This document shows, piece after piece, positions 35,307-43,496 of a DNA stretch of 64,000 bases. Location: positions 4,154,001 to 4,218,000 of the forward strand of contig NZ_OY726397.1 of assembly GCF_963378095.1 (NCBI RefSeq). The letters run 5' to 3'. The DNA is from Mycolicibacterium sp. MU0053 (GTDB taxonomy: Bacteria; Actinomycetota; Actinomycetes; Mycobacteriales; Mycobacteriaceae). Made by a program: the position numbers and the translations under genes. The notes below the pieces were generated by a model. It saw only the letters and a program-made list of their open reading frames with translations. It did no database searches and was not told the DNA's origin. How positions within the stretch are numbered: the first letter of the stretch is position 1; each line of letters begins with the position of its first letter.

Positions 35307-36242
35307 TTGGATAGGGTGACTGAGCAAGTCGAGAGCACAGAACAGGGGGTGTCCGTGGCAGGACCGCAGGCCGAGGGCGGGGACGCCACTGTGCCGGCCG
35401 CCGGCGCGGCCAGCGCCGAACTCGCCGTCGAATCGCTCACGGAGGACTCCGGAGCCCCGCTGCCGCCGCCTGCCGACCTGACCGCCGCGGCGTTCTTCGA
35501 CGTCGACAACACCATGGTGCACGGCTCGTCGTTGGTGCATTTCGCGCGCGGACTCGCCGCGCGCAAGTACTTCACGTACCGCGATGTCCTCGGCTTCGTC
35601 TACGCGCAGGCCAAGTTTCAGCTCACCGGCCGGGAGAACAGCGACGACGTCGCCGAGGGCAAACGCAAGGCGCTGTCGTTCATCGAGGGGCGCACCACCG
35701 CCGAACTCTCCGCCGTCGGCGAGGAGATCTACGACGAGATCATCGCCGACAAGATCTGGCCCGGCACCCGTGATCTCGCGCAGATGCACCTCGACGCCGG
35801 TCAGCAGGTCTGGCTCGTCACCGCCACCCCCTACGAGTTGGCCGCGATCATCGCCGACCGGTTGGGCCTGACCGGCGCGTTGGGCACGGTCGCCGAATCC
35901 GTCGACGGGGTCTTCACCGGCCGGCTGGTCGGCGAGATCCTGCACGGCGCGGGCAAGGCACACGCGGTGCGCGCACTGGCGATCAGGGAGGGTCTGAACC
36001 TGCGCCGCTGCACGGCCTACTCGGACAGCTACAACGACGTGCCGATGCTGACGCTGGTGGGCACCGCGGTGGCCATCAACCCCGACGCCGAGCTGCGGGA
36101 TCTGGCCCGCAAGCGGGGCTGGGAGATCCGCGACTTCCGCACCGCACGCAAGGCGGCCCGGATCGGGGTGCCCTCGGCACTGGCGCTCGGTGCCGCCGGC
36201 GGGGCGCTGGCCGCCATCGCCTCGCGGCGCCACGACAACTGA
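35307..36242 (+). CDS. serB1: HAD-IB family hydrolase, SerB1-like
   Basis: A 311-residue phosphatase of the haloacid dehalogenase subfamily IB. Motif I is [18 protein letters not shown] near residue 60, a motif II-type segment is [16 protein letters not shown], motif III lies near [11 protein letters not shown], and motif IV is [21 protein letters not shown] low-complexity N-terminal tail of about 55 residues precedes the domain. Phosphoserine phosphatase activity is assigned to paralogues, but for SerB1-type proteins the substrate is uncertain. The start is a TTG with GTG alternatives at 35316 and 35349. Confidence 0.8.
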   Translation: MDRVTEQVESTEQGVSVAGPQAEGGDATVPAAGAASAELAVESLTEDSGAPLPPPADLTAAAFFDVDNTMVHGSSLVHFARGLAARKYFTYRDVLGFVYAQAKFQLTGRENSDDVAEGKRKALSFIEGRTTAELSAVGEEIYDEIIADKIWPGTRDLAQMHLDAGQQVWLVTATPYELAAIIADRLGLTGALGTVAESVDGVFTGRLVGEILHGAGKAHAVRALAIREGLNLRRCTAYSDSYNDVPMLTLVGTAVAINPDAELRDLARKRGWEIRDFRTARKAARIGVPSALALGAAGGALAAIASRRHDN

Positions 36243-36313
36243 GCGACGGGGCACCGGTGCCCGGGTTGATAGGCTGCGCCTGACATTTGCCGAGCAAGGA
36301 TGCACCAGCACAC

Positions 36314-36811
36314 ATGGCCATTGCCGAAGAGATCATCGGGACGCATTACCGCTACCCCGACAAGTTCGTCGTCGGGCGGGAAAAGATCCGCGAATACTCC
36401 GATGCCGTGCTGGACAGCCATCCGGCGCACCACGACGAGGCCGCGGGCCGCGAGCTCGGGCACCCGGGTGTCGTGGCGCCGCTGACGTTCATCGCCGTCG
36501 CGGGGCGACGCGTTCAGCTCGAGATGTTCAAGCAGTTCGACGTGGGGATCAACATCGCCCGCGTCATCCACCGGGACCAGAAGTTCAAGTTCCACCGCCC
36601 GGTGGTCGTGGGCGACGAGCTGTACTTCGATTCGTATCTGGATTCGGTGCTCGAATCGCACGGCACCGTCATCGCCGAGCTGCGCGCCGAGGTCACCGAC
36701 GGCACCGGTGCGCCGGTGATCACCAGCGTCGTGACGATGATCGGTGAGGCCGCCAGCGATTCGGAGGCCAACGAGCAGGTCGCGGCGATCGCGGCGCGCC
36801 TCGGGCTCTGA
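36314..36811 (+). CDS. HadA/HadC-like (3R)-hydroxyacyl dehydratase family protein
   Basis: A 165-residue MaoC-like hotdog protein. The N-terminus [18 protein letters not shown] and the block [19 protein letters not shown] are the family pattern of mycobacterial FAS-II dehydratase subunits A and C. The core has [19 protein letters not shown] and [20 protein letters not shown]. It lacks the second subunit's catalytic D-H pair, so it likely pairs with a partner. It matches the Rv0504c position next to serB1. The ATG at 36314 is used rather than a TTG 27 bases upstream, from the family N-terminus. Confidence 0.86.
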   Translation: MAIAEEIIGTHYRYPDKFVVGREKIREYSDAVLDSHPAHHDEAAGRELGHPGVVAPLTFIAVAGRRVQLEMFKQFDVGINIARVIHRDQKFKFHRPVVVGDELYFDSYLDSVLESHGTVIAELRAEVTDGTGAPVITSVVTMIGEAASDSEANEQVAAIAARLGL

Positions 36812-36816
36812 CCCCC

Positions 36817-36833
36817 GGGCTAGGGGCTAGCCC
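36817..36833. terminator. Hairpin GGGCTAG-GGG-CTAGCCC
   Basis: Perfect 7-bp arms with a 3-nt loop, 5 bp after the dehydratase stop and overlapping the stop codon of the convergent acyltransferase gene. Good candidate for a shared terminator between two convergent genes, although it lacks a T-run. Confidence 0.5.
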
Positions 36834-37894
36834 AGGAACGTGTTCCGCCGGTCGGCCAGCAGCTGATACAGCGTGTGCTGGATGGTCTCGCGGACGTGGT
36901 CGGTCAGTTCGAAGGTGATCATCGGGTCCTCGGCGGCGGACTCGTCGTAATCGGCGGTCGGGATCGGCGTGCCGAACTCGATGTGCCACTTCGACGGCAG
37001 CGGTACCAGCCCGGCGGGCCCGGCCAGCGGGAACAGCGGCGTGATCGGGAAATACGGCAGCCCCAGCAGCCTGGCCAGCAGTTTGACGTCGGCCATCATC
37101 GGATAGATCTCCTCGGATCCGACGATCGAGCACGGGATGATGGGCGCCTTCGCGCGCAGGGCCGCCGAGACGAAGCCGCCGCGGCCGAACCGCTGCAGCT
37201 TGTAGCGGTCCTTGAAGCGTTTGCCGAGGCCCTTGTAGCCCTCCGGGAACACCGCGGTCAGTTCGCCGCCGTCGAGCAACCGGTGGGCATCGGAGGTGCA
37301 GGCCATGGTGTGGCCGGCCTTACGCGCCGCGTGCCCGAGCACCGGCATGTCGAACACCATGTCGGCGGCCAGCAGCCGCAGATCCCGATTGGTCGCGTGA
37401 TGGTCGTGCACCGCCACCGACAGCATCAGGCCGTCGAACGGCAACACCCCGGCGTGGTTGGCCACCACCAGCGCGGCGCCGTCAGTGGGCAGGTTCTCGA
37501 TGCCGGTGACCTCGACCCGGAACCAGGACCGGAAGAACGGCCGCAGCAACGGCAGGAACACCGCCTCGTTGAGGTGCGGATCGAAGCCGAACTCGTCGAC
37601 CACGTAGTCGCCGGTGAGTCGTTTGCGAGCAAATTCAGCAACGGCGGCGATCTTCTGCGCCAGTTCGTTGGGACCCTCGGCTTCGGCGCCTGCCGCACCG
37701 GAGCCCGCGCGGTGGGCGTCGATGTCCCGGACGACGGCGGCGATCTCTTCGGCCGCGGCCCGGCCACCGGGATCGGTGTGCAGCGACGGATGTCGGCGGG
37801 CCGCCTCGGCGCGCTGAACGGCCCTTCGCGCAGTTGTTGCACGATTCGAATTGCCGTGCAGCGGAATAACTTTGGCTTTGAAATCGCCCGCCAC
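36827..37894 (-). CDS. Lysophospholipid acyltransferase family protein
   Basis: A 355-residue membrane-associated acyltransferase of the PlsC type. The catalytic motif NHAGVLPFDG (N/H-x4-D form) is near residue 145, and the glycerol-phosphate-binding motif is VFPEGYKGLGKRFKDRYKL near 225. The N-terminal 100 residues contain a helical segment rich in basic residues. It transfers fatty acyl groups to lysophospholipids or similar acceptors. The GTG at 37894 follows a GGAGAAGG site; a TTG at 37900 is an alternative. It is the Rv0502-type gene, next to the epimerase gene. Confidence 0.88.
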   Translation of the reverse strand: MAGDFKAKVIPLHGNSNRATTARRAVQRAEAARRHPSLHTDPGGRAAAEEIAAVVRDIDAHRAGSGAAGAEAEGPNELAQKIAAVAEFARKRLTGDYVVDEFGFDPHLNEAVFLPLLRPFFRSWFRVEVTGIENLPTDGAALVVANHAGVLPFDGLMLSVAVHDHHATNRDLRLLAADMVFDMPVLGHAARKAGHTMACTSDAHRLLDGGELTAVFPEGYKGLGKRFKDRYKLQRFGRGGFVSAALRAKAPIIPCSIVGSEEIYPMMADVKLLARLLGLPYFPITPLFPLAGPAGLVPLPSKWHIEFGTPIPTADYDESAAEDPMITFELTDHVRETIQHTLYQLLADRRNTFLG

Positions 37895-37929
37895 GCTCAA
37901 TACCTTCTCCCCACCCGCATATCAGATCT

Positions 37930-38997
37930 CTAGCTACCCCACCGCTGCGCCAATGCAACCGCCCGTTTCTCCGTCGAGCGTACCCACCGGGGATCGATTA
38001 TCGGCGTCAATCCACGACCACGTACGTAGTCATCGAATGCCTCCAGTGTGGTCCATTTCGGCTCGTAGCCCAACTCCGAACGCATCCGCGTGGTGTCCAT
38101 GACCCGGCCATACGTCATGTAGCGAAGTTGGTCGCGATTGATCTCGCTGCCGCCGGCGGCCTTCAGGAGCGAGTCGACGATCCGGACTCCGAACGAGGGC
38201 AGCGGCAACGCCACCCGGCCCGCCCGCCGCACCGCCTGCGACATCATGATGATGCCGTCGGCGCCGATGTTGAAGGTGCCCGCGCGGCCCGCGATCGTCG
38301 CGCGCTCCAGCGCCCCGAGGGCGTCCTGCTCATGCAGCAGTTGCAACCGGGCGTCCCGACCCACGGTGGTCGGCACCACCGGCCCCGCCAGATAGCGCGA
38401 GAGCTGGGTGTCCATCGCCGGGCCGATCATGTTGGCCAGCCGCAGAATGGACACGCTGATATCGGGGCGACGCCTGCCCAAGCCGCGGGCGTACCCCTCG
38501 ATGTCCATGCTGTCGCGGGCGAATCCGGCACCCAGCGGACGCCGGCCGCTGCTGTCTTCGGTGAACATCACCGGGTCGAAGGCGCTCGAGCCGTAGACCT
38601 CGGAGGTCGACTTGAGTACGACGGCACGGACGGTGGGCGCCTTTTGACACGCCGCGAACAGCTGCATCGCGCCCATCACGTTCAATTCCTTGAGCGTGGC
38701 CCGACCGCCGCTGCGGGGCGCATAGGACGCCGCCGCCGCATGCACCACGGTGTCGACGTCCCCGTTGCGGATCACCTTGGCAATGAACGGATTCCGGATG
38801 TCGGCCCGAACGAACTCGGCGCGACCCATCCGGCGGAGCAGATCCTTGCTGGGGGTGATCGCGTCCACGGCGATGACCCGCTCGACGGCCGGGTTGGCGG
38901 CCAGTCGAGCGGTCAGGAAACCGCCGAGAAAGCGACACGCACCGGTGACCAGAACGACCTTCGGATGCGCAGCGTCGGAGGTGTCGTCCGGTCCCAT
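37930..38997 (-). CDS. NAD(P)-binding epimerase/dehydratase-like protein (GalE2-like)
   Basis: A 355-residue extended-SDR protein. The nucleotide loop is VLVTGACRFLGGFLTARLAA, not the usual TGxxGxxG: an arginine replaces the middle glycine. Later signatures are HAAAASYAPRSGGR and VVLKSTSEVYGSS. The expected catalytic YxxxK is GYARG in this protein, with no lysine four residues after the tyrosine. It is the galE2-type gene of mycobacteria. Catalysis may be lost or altered. It is followed, on the same strand, by the acyltransferase gene. Confidence 0.85.
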   Translation of the reverse strand: MGPDDTSDAAHPKVVLVTGACRFLGGFLTARLAANPAVERVIAVDAITPSKDLLRRMGRAEFVRADIRNPFIAKVIRNGDVDTVVHAAAASYAPRSGGRATLKELNVMGAMQLFAACQKAPTVRAVVLKSTSEVYGSSAFDPVMFTEDSSGRRPLGAGFARDSMDIEGYARGLGRRRPDISVSILRLANMIGPAMDTQLSRYLAGPVVPTTVGRDARLQLLHEQDALGALERATIAGRAGTFNIGADGIIMMSQAVRRAGRVALPLPSFGVRIVDSLLKAAGGSEINRDQLRYMTYGRVMDTTRMRSELGYEPKWTTLEAFDDYVRGRGLTPIIDPRWVRSTEKRAVALAQRWGS

Positions 38998-39053
38998 CTG
39001 GCTAGGCTACCGGCCGATCCGGCCGACAGCATGCCCACAGCCGGACGGGACGG

Positions 39054-39155
39054 CTACTTGCCGAGTTTTCTACGCTGCACGCGGGTGCGGCGAAGCAGCT
39101 TGCGGTGCTTCTTCTTCGACATACGCTTACGCCGCTTCTTGATGACTGAACCCAT
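39054..39155 (-). CDS. Small ribosomal subunit protein bS22 (AURKAIP1/COX24 domain)
   Basis: A 33-residue, extremely basic protein ([20 protein letters not shown] at the start, [12 protein letters not shown] at the end). It matches the short actinobacterial 30S protein bS22, also annotated as Rv0500B. A GGAG site lies 3 bp before the ATG. It is too short for routine gene finding but highly characteristic. It sits between the epimerase gene and the HTH gene. Confidence 0.92.
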
Positions 39156-39267
39156 GTACTCCGCTACCTACCGATGCATAGACACGACTTAACCTGGCCA
39201 CCCTACCGAAATCCGCCCGGATATCGAAAACGGGTGCCCAGTCTGACAACGCGGTGATCGACCGGGC

Positions 39268-39534
39268 TCAGCCCGCGTCGAAGTAGGAGGTCTCCAACAG
39301 GTCGTGCACGGCCTTGGCGTGCACGCGGAACGACCGGCCCACCCGCACGGCCGGCAGTTCGCCGTTGTGCACCAACCGGTAGACCGTCATCTTGCTGACC
39401 CGCATGAGCCCGGCCACCTCGGCCACAGTCAGAAACTGTGTCTTGGCCGGCTGCCCGTCTCCCGTTCCTGAATTCCCAGCGTCCCGCTTGGCACTCACCG
39501 AATCCCGTGCCGATGGCCCGTTCATAGACGTCAT
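39268..39534 (-). CDS. Excisionase/BldC-type helix-turn-helix protein
   Basis: An 88-residue protein with a single MerR-type winged helix, FLTVAEVAGLMRVSKMTVYR and LVHNGELPAVRVGRSFRVHA, near the C-terminus; the first 30 residues are flexible. In actinobacteria this class includes BldC-like developmental regulators; in M. tuberculosis the Rv0500A-type gene is next to proC. Starting at the ATG at 39534 or the one three codons later makes little difference. Targets unknown. Confidence 0.87.
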   Translation of the reverse strand: MTSMNGPSARDSVSAKRDAGNSGTGDGQPAKTQFLTVAEVAGLMRVSKMTVYRLVHNGELPAVRVGRSFRVHAKAVHDLLETSYFDAG

Positions 39535-39561
39535 CGCAACCCAATCAATCAGGCACGGCCA

Positions 39562-39589
39562 GTTCCAGTGGCTTCCCCTCCGCTGGAAC
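39562..39589. repeat. Inverted repeat upstream of the BldC-type gene
   Basis: Arms GTTCCAGTGG and CCGCTGGAAC, matching at nine of ten positions, separated by 8 bp. It lies 28 bp upstream of the HTH gene and about 95 bp downstream of the proC stop, so it may be an operator for the HTH protein or a terminator of proC. Confidence 0.4.
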
Positions 39590-39684
39590 GAACGCGTGCA
39601 TACACCCTGGAGAATAGCGGGGCAGATGGGGTTGCTGCGACGGGTGTGGGGTATTCCGTCGAAAATTGGTGAAACCGCCCAGAA

Positions 39685-40560
39685 CTACTCCGTTGTGATT
39701 CCCAACTGCTCAGAGCGGGTTTTTGCGGCGGCCACCGCGTCGGCCACCGCCGCCCGCAAACCGCCGCGCTCGAGTTCGCGCAGACCCGCCGCGGTGGTCC
39801 CCGCCGGGGACGTCACAGTCGCGCGGAGCTGGGCCGCAGTGGTGTCCACACCGGCCGCCACGGCACCGTCGCCGGCGGGCCTACGGGCCTTGTCGAGGCC
39901 CTCCAGCAACATCGCCGCCGAGCCCGCCATGGTCTGCACCACCAGATCGGTGGCCACCGGCCGCGACAATCCCTGCGCCACGCCCGCGTCCACCAACGCC
40001 TCGACCATCAAGAAGAAATACGCCGGCCCGGAGCCGGAAACCGCCGTCACCGCGTCGAGCTGACTCTCGGCGACGGTGAGCACGCCGCCGACACAGTCGA
40101 ACAATTCCGAGACACCCTTGAGCTGTTCGGGGGTCACGAAGCGGCCCTTGGCCAACGCGCTGACGCCGGCGCCGACCAGTGCCGGCGCGTTGGGCATCAC
40201 CCGAACCACCGGGGACCCCGCCGGCAGCTTGGCTTCGAAGAATGCCGTCGTGACACCGGCGGCGACGCTGACGAAGACCTGCTCGGCGCTGTCGGCCTCG
40301 GCCTTGGCCGCGGCCTCGGCGACCTCATCGAGGATTTGCTCGACGTCGGAGGGCTTGACCGCGATCACCACGACGTTCGCGTGCTCGGCGGCATCGACCA
40401 CCGGCGCTACCTGCACCGAATACGTTTCCGAGAGGTGCTTGGCGCGGTCGGGCATCTTTTCCGAGACGACGAGGTCCTTGACCTGCCGGCCCGAGCGCAA
40501 CAGGCCCGCCAACAGGGCCTCACCCATACTGCCGCCACCGATGATCGCGATTCTGGCCAT
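39685..40560 (-). CDS. proC: Pyrroline-5-carboxylate reductase ProC
   Basis: A 291-residue NAD(P)H-dependent enzyme that makes proline from pyrroline-5-carboxylate. The Rossmann loop is IAIIGGGSMGEALLAGLLRS at the start, and the family signature is DAVTAVSGSGPAYFFLMVEA near residue 175, followed by QTMAGSAAMLLE. The ATG is at 40560. Length agrees with the family. Confidence 0.95.
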   Translation of the reverse strand: MARIAIIGGGSMGEALLAGLLRSGRQVKDLVVSEKMPDRAKHLSETYSVQVAPVVDAAEHANVVVIAVKPSDVEQILDEVAEAAAKAEADSAEQVFVSVAAGVTTAFFEAKLPAGSPVVRVMPNAPALVGAGVSALAKGRFVTPEQLKGVSELFDCVGGVLTVAESQLDAVTAVSGSGPAYFFLMVEALVDAGVAQGLSRPVATDLVVQTMAGSAAMLLEGLDKARRPAGDGAVAAGVDTTAAQLRATVTSPAGTTAAGLRELERGGLRAAVADAVAAAKTRSEQLGITTE

Positions 40561-40677
40561 GGACGCAAACCCTATATCCGCGGGTGCGGCGATTCGGGGA
40601 GGAGGCGGGGGGCCCGGCCCGTCGAGGCGGCATCCTGGGGCGTCGAAATTGCCGCCAAGGCGCCGAGATTGCCCTAC

Positions 40678-40747
40678 GGGCGAGAATCCGCGCGGATTTC
40701 CGCCGTCAGCTCAAGCTGGGCGCCGCAGGTTCAATCTCGAACGCCGG
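40678..40747. repeat. 70-bp direct repeat, copy A, with internal palindrome
   Basis: Very similar to 41700-41769 (copy B), same orientation. It contains the perfect palindrome AATCCGCGCGGATT at 40685-40698, a CAGCT-CA-AGCTG hairpin, and ends in TTCAATCTCGAACGCCGG. Two GAxATTGC motifs at 40644 and 40664, exactly 20 bp apart, precede it. The stop codon and last residues of the DUF559 gene lie inside this copy. Confidence 0.8.
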
Positions 40748-41580
40748 AGGTCGATCGCCGCGTTCACCCGTCGCAGCACGCCGGCGGACGAATCCTCCAT
40801 CACGACTCGGATCACGATCCAGCCGAGGCGTTCCAACATCTCCAGCCGCCGGATATCGCGCACGTACTGCTGCCGGTCGGTCCGGTGCTGATCGCCGTCG
40901 TATTCGACCGCGATCATCAGTTCGGGCCAGCCCATGTCCAACCGAGCGATCGGGTAGCCGGCTTCGTCGCGCACCTCGATCTGGGTCTGGGGTGCCGGCA
41001 GGCCGTTGCGGATCAACAGCAACCGCAACGAGGTCTCCTTGGGCGATTCGGACCCCGGGTCGACGAGCGCCAGCACGGCCTCGGCCCGCCGCAGCCCGCG
41101 CACGCCCGGATGCCGAGCCGCCAACCCTTCGACCTCGGTGACCGTCACGCCGGTGGCACGCAGCAGCGCGTCGAGGGCGGCGACCGCGCGGTCGACGGGT
41201 TCGGTCCGCGCGATGTCGAACGCGGTGCGCGCGCCACTCGTGACGGGCAACCGCCCGACAAACGCGACCTCACCGGCCGGCAGTTCATCGTGACGACATC
41301 GAATCCCCTTGGGAGGACGGGTATTCGGATGTACCAGTTCAATGATCGGAGCTGTCACCCAGTGCGCGCCCAGCAGATGCGAGGCCGCCAACCCGGCCAC
41401 CACCGCCGTGCGCCGCGACCAGAGCCAAGCGGCTGCGATCCTGACGTCGAGCGTCGGCGCCGTGGACTTCGCCAGGTAGACGTCCGGGAACACGCGCGCA
41501 AAACGCGTCCGGAGTTGATGGCGGTTCAGCACCCCGTCGGCAATCGCCCGGGATCCCACGAATGGCGCGGTCAAATCCAT
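40711..41580 (-). CDS. DUF559 (Vsr-like endonuclease fold) protein
   Basis: A 289-residue protein. The C-terminal part (about 200-280) is DUF559: SPKETSLRLLLIRNGLPAPQ, DMGWPELMIAVEYDGDQHRT and RDIRRLEMLERLGWIVIRVV, matching the PD-(D/E)XK-like Vsr fold with an acidic residue in VEYDGDQH. The N-terminal 190 residues form a helical region of the kind seen in abortive-infection AbiEi-like proteins. The final residues RSRLNLRRPA and the stop are encoded inside the 70-bp repeat. The ATG at 41580 is chosen, since upstream sequence is repeat motif. The gene is flanked by repeats, suggesting a mobile or domesticated cassette. DNA target unknown. Confidence 0.85.
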   Translation of the reverse strand: MDLTAPFVGSRAIADGVLNRHQLRTRFARVFPDVYLAKSTAPTLDVRIAAAWLWSRRTAVVAGLAASHLLGAHWVTAPIIELVHPNTRPPKGIRCRHDELPAGEVAFVGRLPVTSGARTAFDIARTEPVDRAVAALDALLRATGVTVTEVEGLAARHPGVRGLRRAEAVLALVDPGSESPKETSLRLLLIRNGLPAPQTQIEVRDEAGYPIARLDMGWPELMIAVEYDGDQHRTDRQQYVRDIRRLEMLERLGWIVIRVVMEDSSAGVLRRVNAAIDLRRSRLNLRRPA

Positions 41581-41699
41581 CGGCCCAGCGTGCCAATTCT
41601 CGACAATCGACGCCGACGGCCATCCACAGGCGCCCGTGCGTGCGCCGAGATTGCATCGTGGGCCTCCAGATTGCATTCCCGGCCCTGACATTGCCCCCA

Positions 41700-41769
41700 G
41701 GGCGGAAATCCGCGCGGATTTACGCCGTCAGCTCAAGCTGAGGGCCGTGAGTGCAATCTCGAACGCCGG
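41700..41769. repeat. 70-bp direct repeat, copy B, with internal palindrome
   Basis: Upstream copy, about 120 bp before the DUF559 ATG. It holds the perfect 16-bp palindrome AAATCCGCGCGGATTT at 41706-41721 and ends with TGCAATCTCGAACGCCGG. Three CxGATTGC-type motifs at 41646, 41666 and 41686, again 20 bp apart, precede it; TGCAATCTCG at 41752-41761 is the reverse complement of CGAGATTGCA at 41646. It lies between the DUF559 gene and the thioesterase gene end. Confidence 0.8.
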
Positions 41770-41796
41770 GGGCACCCACGCGCACCCGCCCAAACC

Positions 41797-42642
41797 TCAG
41801 GGCGCGGGCACCATCGCCAGCTGTCGGGTCTGCACCACGATGCGGCCCGTGCTGTCCACCACCAGGTGGTCCTCGTCGAACCAGTCCTGCCCAATCTGGG
41901 TGGTGGTGCACATGATTCGCAGCCAGCCATCGGCGGGCAGACCCCGCAGGTACGCGGTGAGCTGAATGGTGGGCGCCCACCCGGTGCGGCCCACCGCAAA
42001 CGTGACCGGCATCGAGATGTCGCCGCACATCAGCGCGAACAACACATCGGGTGCCTCCGTCCGCGGACGCACCCACAAGCGCGTCACGGGCGATTGTCCG
42101 GCCGGCACCGACCACAGACCGGCCATGTCGGGCCGAATGTCGCATCCCGCCGCGAGGTGATTGATCTCGGCCAACGGGTGTCCCGGTCCGATCGACTCGA
42201 TCTCCGCGGGCGGCTCGGGCGCCATCTCGGCCGGCACCGGGTTGGTCGACAGCAGCGGGGCCGCGTCGTGCTCGGGGGCGGCCAGCGTGACCGAGGTGCG
42301 CACCGCGACGCGCTTGCCCTGAACCAGTTCGACGTCGACGAGGCTCACGGTGCGGCCGCGCTTGCGGATCCGGGCGAGGACCCGCACCGGCCCCGGATCC
42401 GGCGCCGACAAGAAGCTCGCCGACACCGCGACCGGCGCCGGCCCCGCACCCGTGGGGTCGACCGCGAGCCCGGCCGCCTTGGCGCACAGCGCGAGCATCA
42501 CCCCGCCGTGGATCTTCGGCCCGATGGTCCAGTGCAGATTCAACTCCCCATCGAAGGCCACCGCGTCGGCGTCGCCGTCGGACTCCTCGGGGGCGGCCGG
42601 GTGCAGCGTCATGGCCCGGGCGAAGCTCGCGGGTCCCGTCAT
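41797..42642 (-). CDS. Thioesterase-like (double hotdog) protein
   Basis: A 281-residue protein with two hotdog-like halves: FDGELNLHWTIGPKIHGGVM in the first and LWVRPRTEAPDVLFALMCGD, QLTAYLRGLPADGWL in the second. The pattern matches acyl-CoA thioesterase family proteins such as the Rv0499-type gene. It probably hydrolyses an acyl-CoA, with unknown chain specificity. The ATG at 42642 overlaps the upstream stop by ATGA. Confidence 0.84.
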   Translation of the reverse strand: MTGPASFARAMTLHPAAPEESDGDADAVAFDGELNLHWTIGPKIHGGVMLALCAKAAGLAVDPTGAGPAPVAVSASFLSAPDPGPVRVLARIRKRGRTVSLVDVELVQGKRVAVRTSVTLAAPEHDAAPLLSTNPVPAEMAPEPPAEIESIGPGHPLAEINHLAAGCDIRPDMAGLWSVPAGQSPVTRLWVRPRTEAPDVLFALMCGDISMPVTFAVGRTGWAPTIQLTAYLRGLPADGWLRIMCTTTQIGQDWFDEDHLVVDSTGRIVVQTRQLAMVPAP

Positions 42643-43484
42643 CGCAGCAGATACGTTCTGGCGAACTCCAGGGACTCCTTCAGCAGCGCCTCGCGCTCGG
42701 CTTCCGACCGCGCGTCCGAGGTGGTGACCTCCAGGATCACGTGGCCATTGAAGTCGCTGGCGGCCAGCATCTGACACACCTCCACGGTGGGTTGGGTGCC
42801 GCGGCCCGGCACCAGGTGCTCATCGGCGGAGGCGCCGTTGCCGTCGCACAGGTGCAGGTGCACCAACCCCTCGCCCATCCGGTGGGCCATCTCCAGCGCG
42901 TCGGTGCCGGCGGTCGCGGTGTGGGAGAGGTCCAGCGTGTAGTGCGCGTGGTTGCCGTCCAGCGGGTCGTAGGACGGCGCGAACGCCGAGATCCCCGCCC
43001 CGGGCCCGCCGCCGCGTTTGCGCATCCGCTCGATCGATGTCTGGCCGGCCCCGAACAACCGGTCGGCCCGGAACGGGAACATGTTCTCCACGGCCACCAG
43101 GATGCCGCTGGTCGCCTCGAGCTCGGCCACCTGGGTGCTGAACCCCTCGGCATACCGCCGCTGCCATCGGAACGGCGGATGCACGACGACGGTCTGGGCG
43201 CCCAGCTGCTCGGCGGCGCGCACGCTGCGGTCCAGTTTCGCGATGGGGTTCGGGCCCCACACCCGCTGCGAGATCAGCAGACACGGTGCGTGCACCGACA
43301 GCACCGGCATGTTGTACCGCTCGGAGAGCTCCTGCACGGCATCGATGTCCTGGCTGACGGTTTCGGCCCACACCATCAGCTCGACACCGTCGTAACCGAG
43401 GCGAGCGGCGTAGTCGAAGGCCGCCTCGGTCCGTAGCGGGTAGACCGAGGCTGTCGAGAGGCCGACCTTGATCGCGGGGCGCAC
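42639..43484 (-). CDS. Sugar phosphate isomerase/epimerase family protein (TIM barrel)
   Basis: A 281-residue xylose isomerase-like TIM barrel: KVGLSTASVYPLRTEAAFDY at the start, LGYDGVELMVWAE, and metal-ligand candidates in VAVENMFPF, YTLDLSHTATAG and HLHLCDGNGASADEHLVPGR. Such proteins isomerise or cleave sugars or cyclitols; the substrate is unknown. It matches the Rv0498 gene and overlaps the thioesterase gene by 4 bp. Confidence 0.87.
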   Translation of the reverse strand: MRPAIKVGLSTASVYPLRTEAAFDYAARLGYDGVELMVWAETVSQDIDAVQELSERYNMPVLSVHAPCLLISQRVWGPNPIAKLDRSVRAAEQLGAQTVVVHPPFRWQRRYAEGFSTQVAELEATSGILVAVENMFPFRADRLFGAGQTSIERMRKRGGGPGAGISAFAPSYDPLDGNHAHYTLDLSHTATAGTDALEMAHRMGEGLVHLHLCDGNGASADEHLVPGRGTQPTVEVCQMLAASDFNGHVILEVTTSDARSEAEREALLKESLEFARTYLLR

Positions 43485-43496
43485 GAATCGCGAGTG

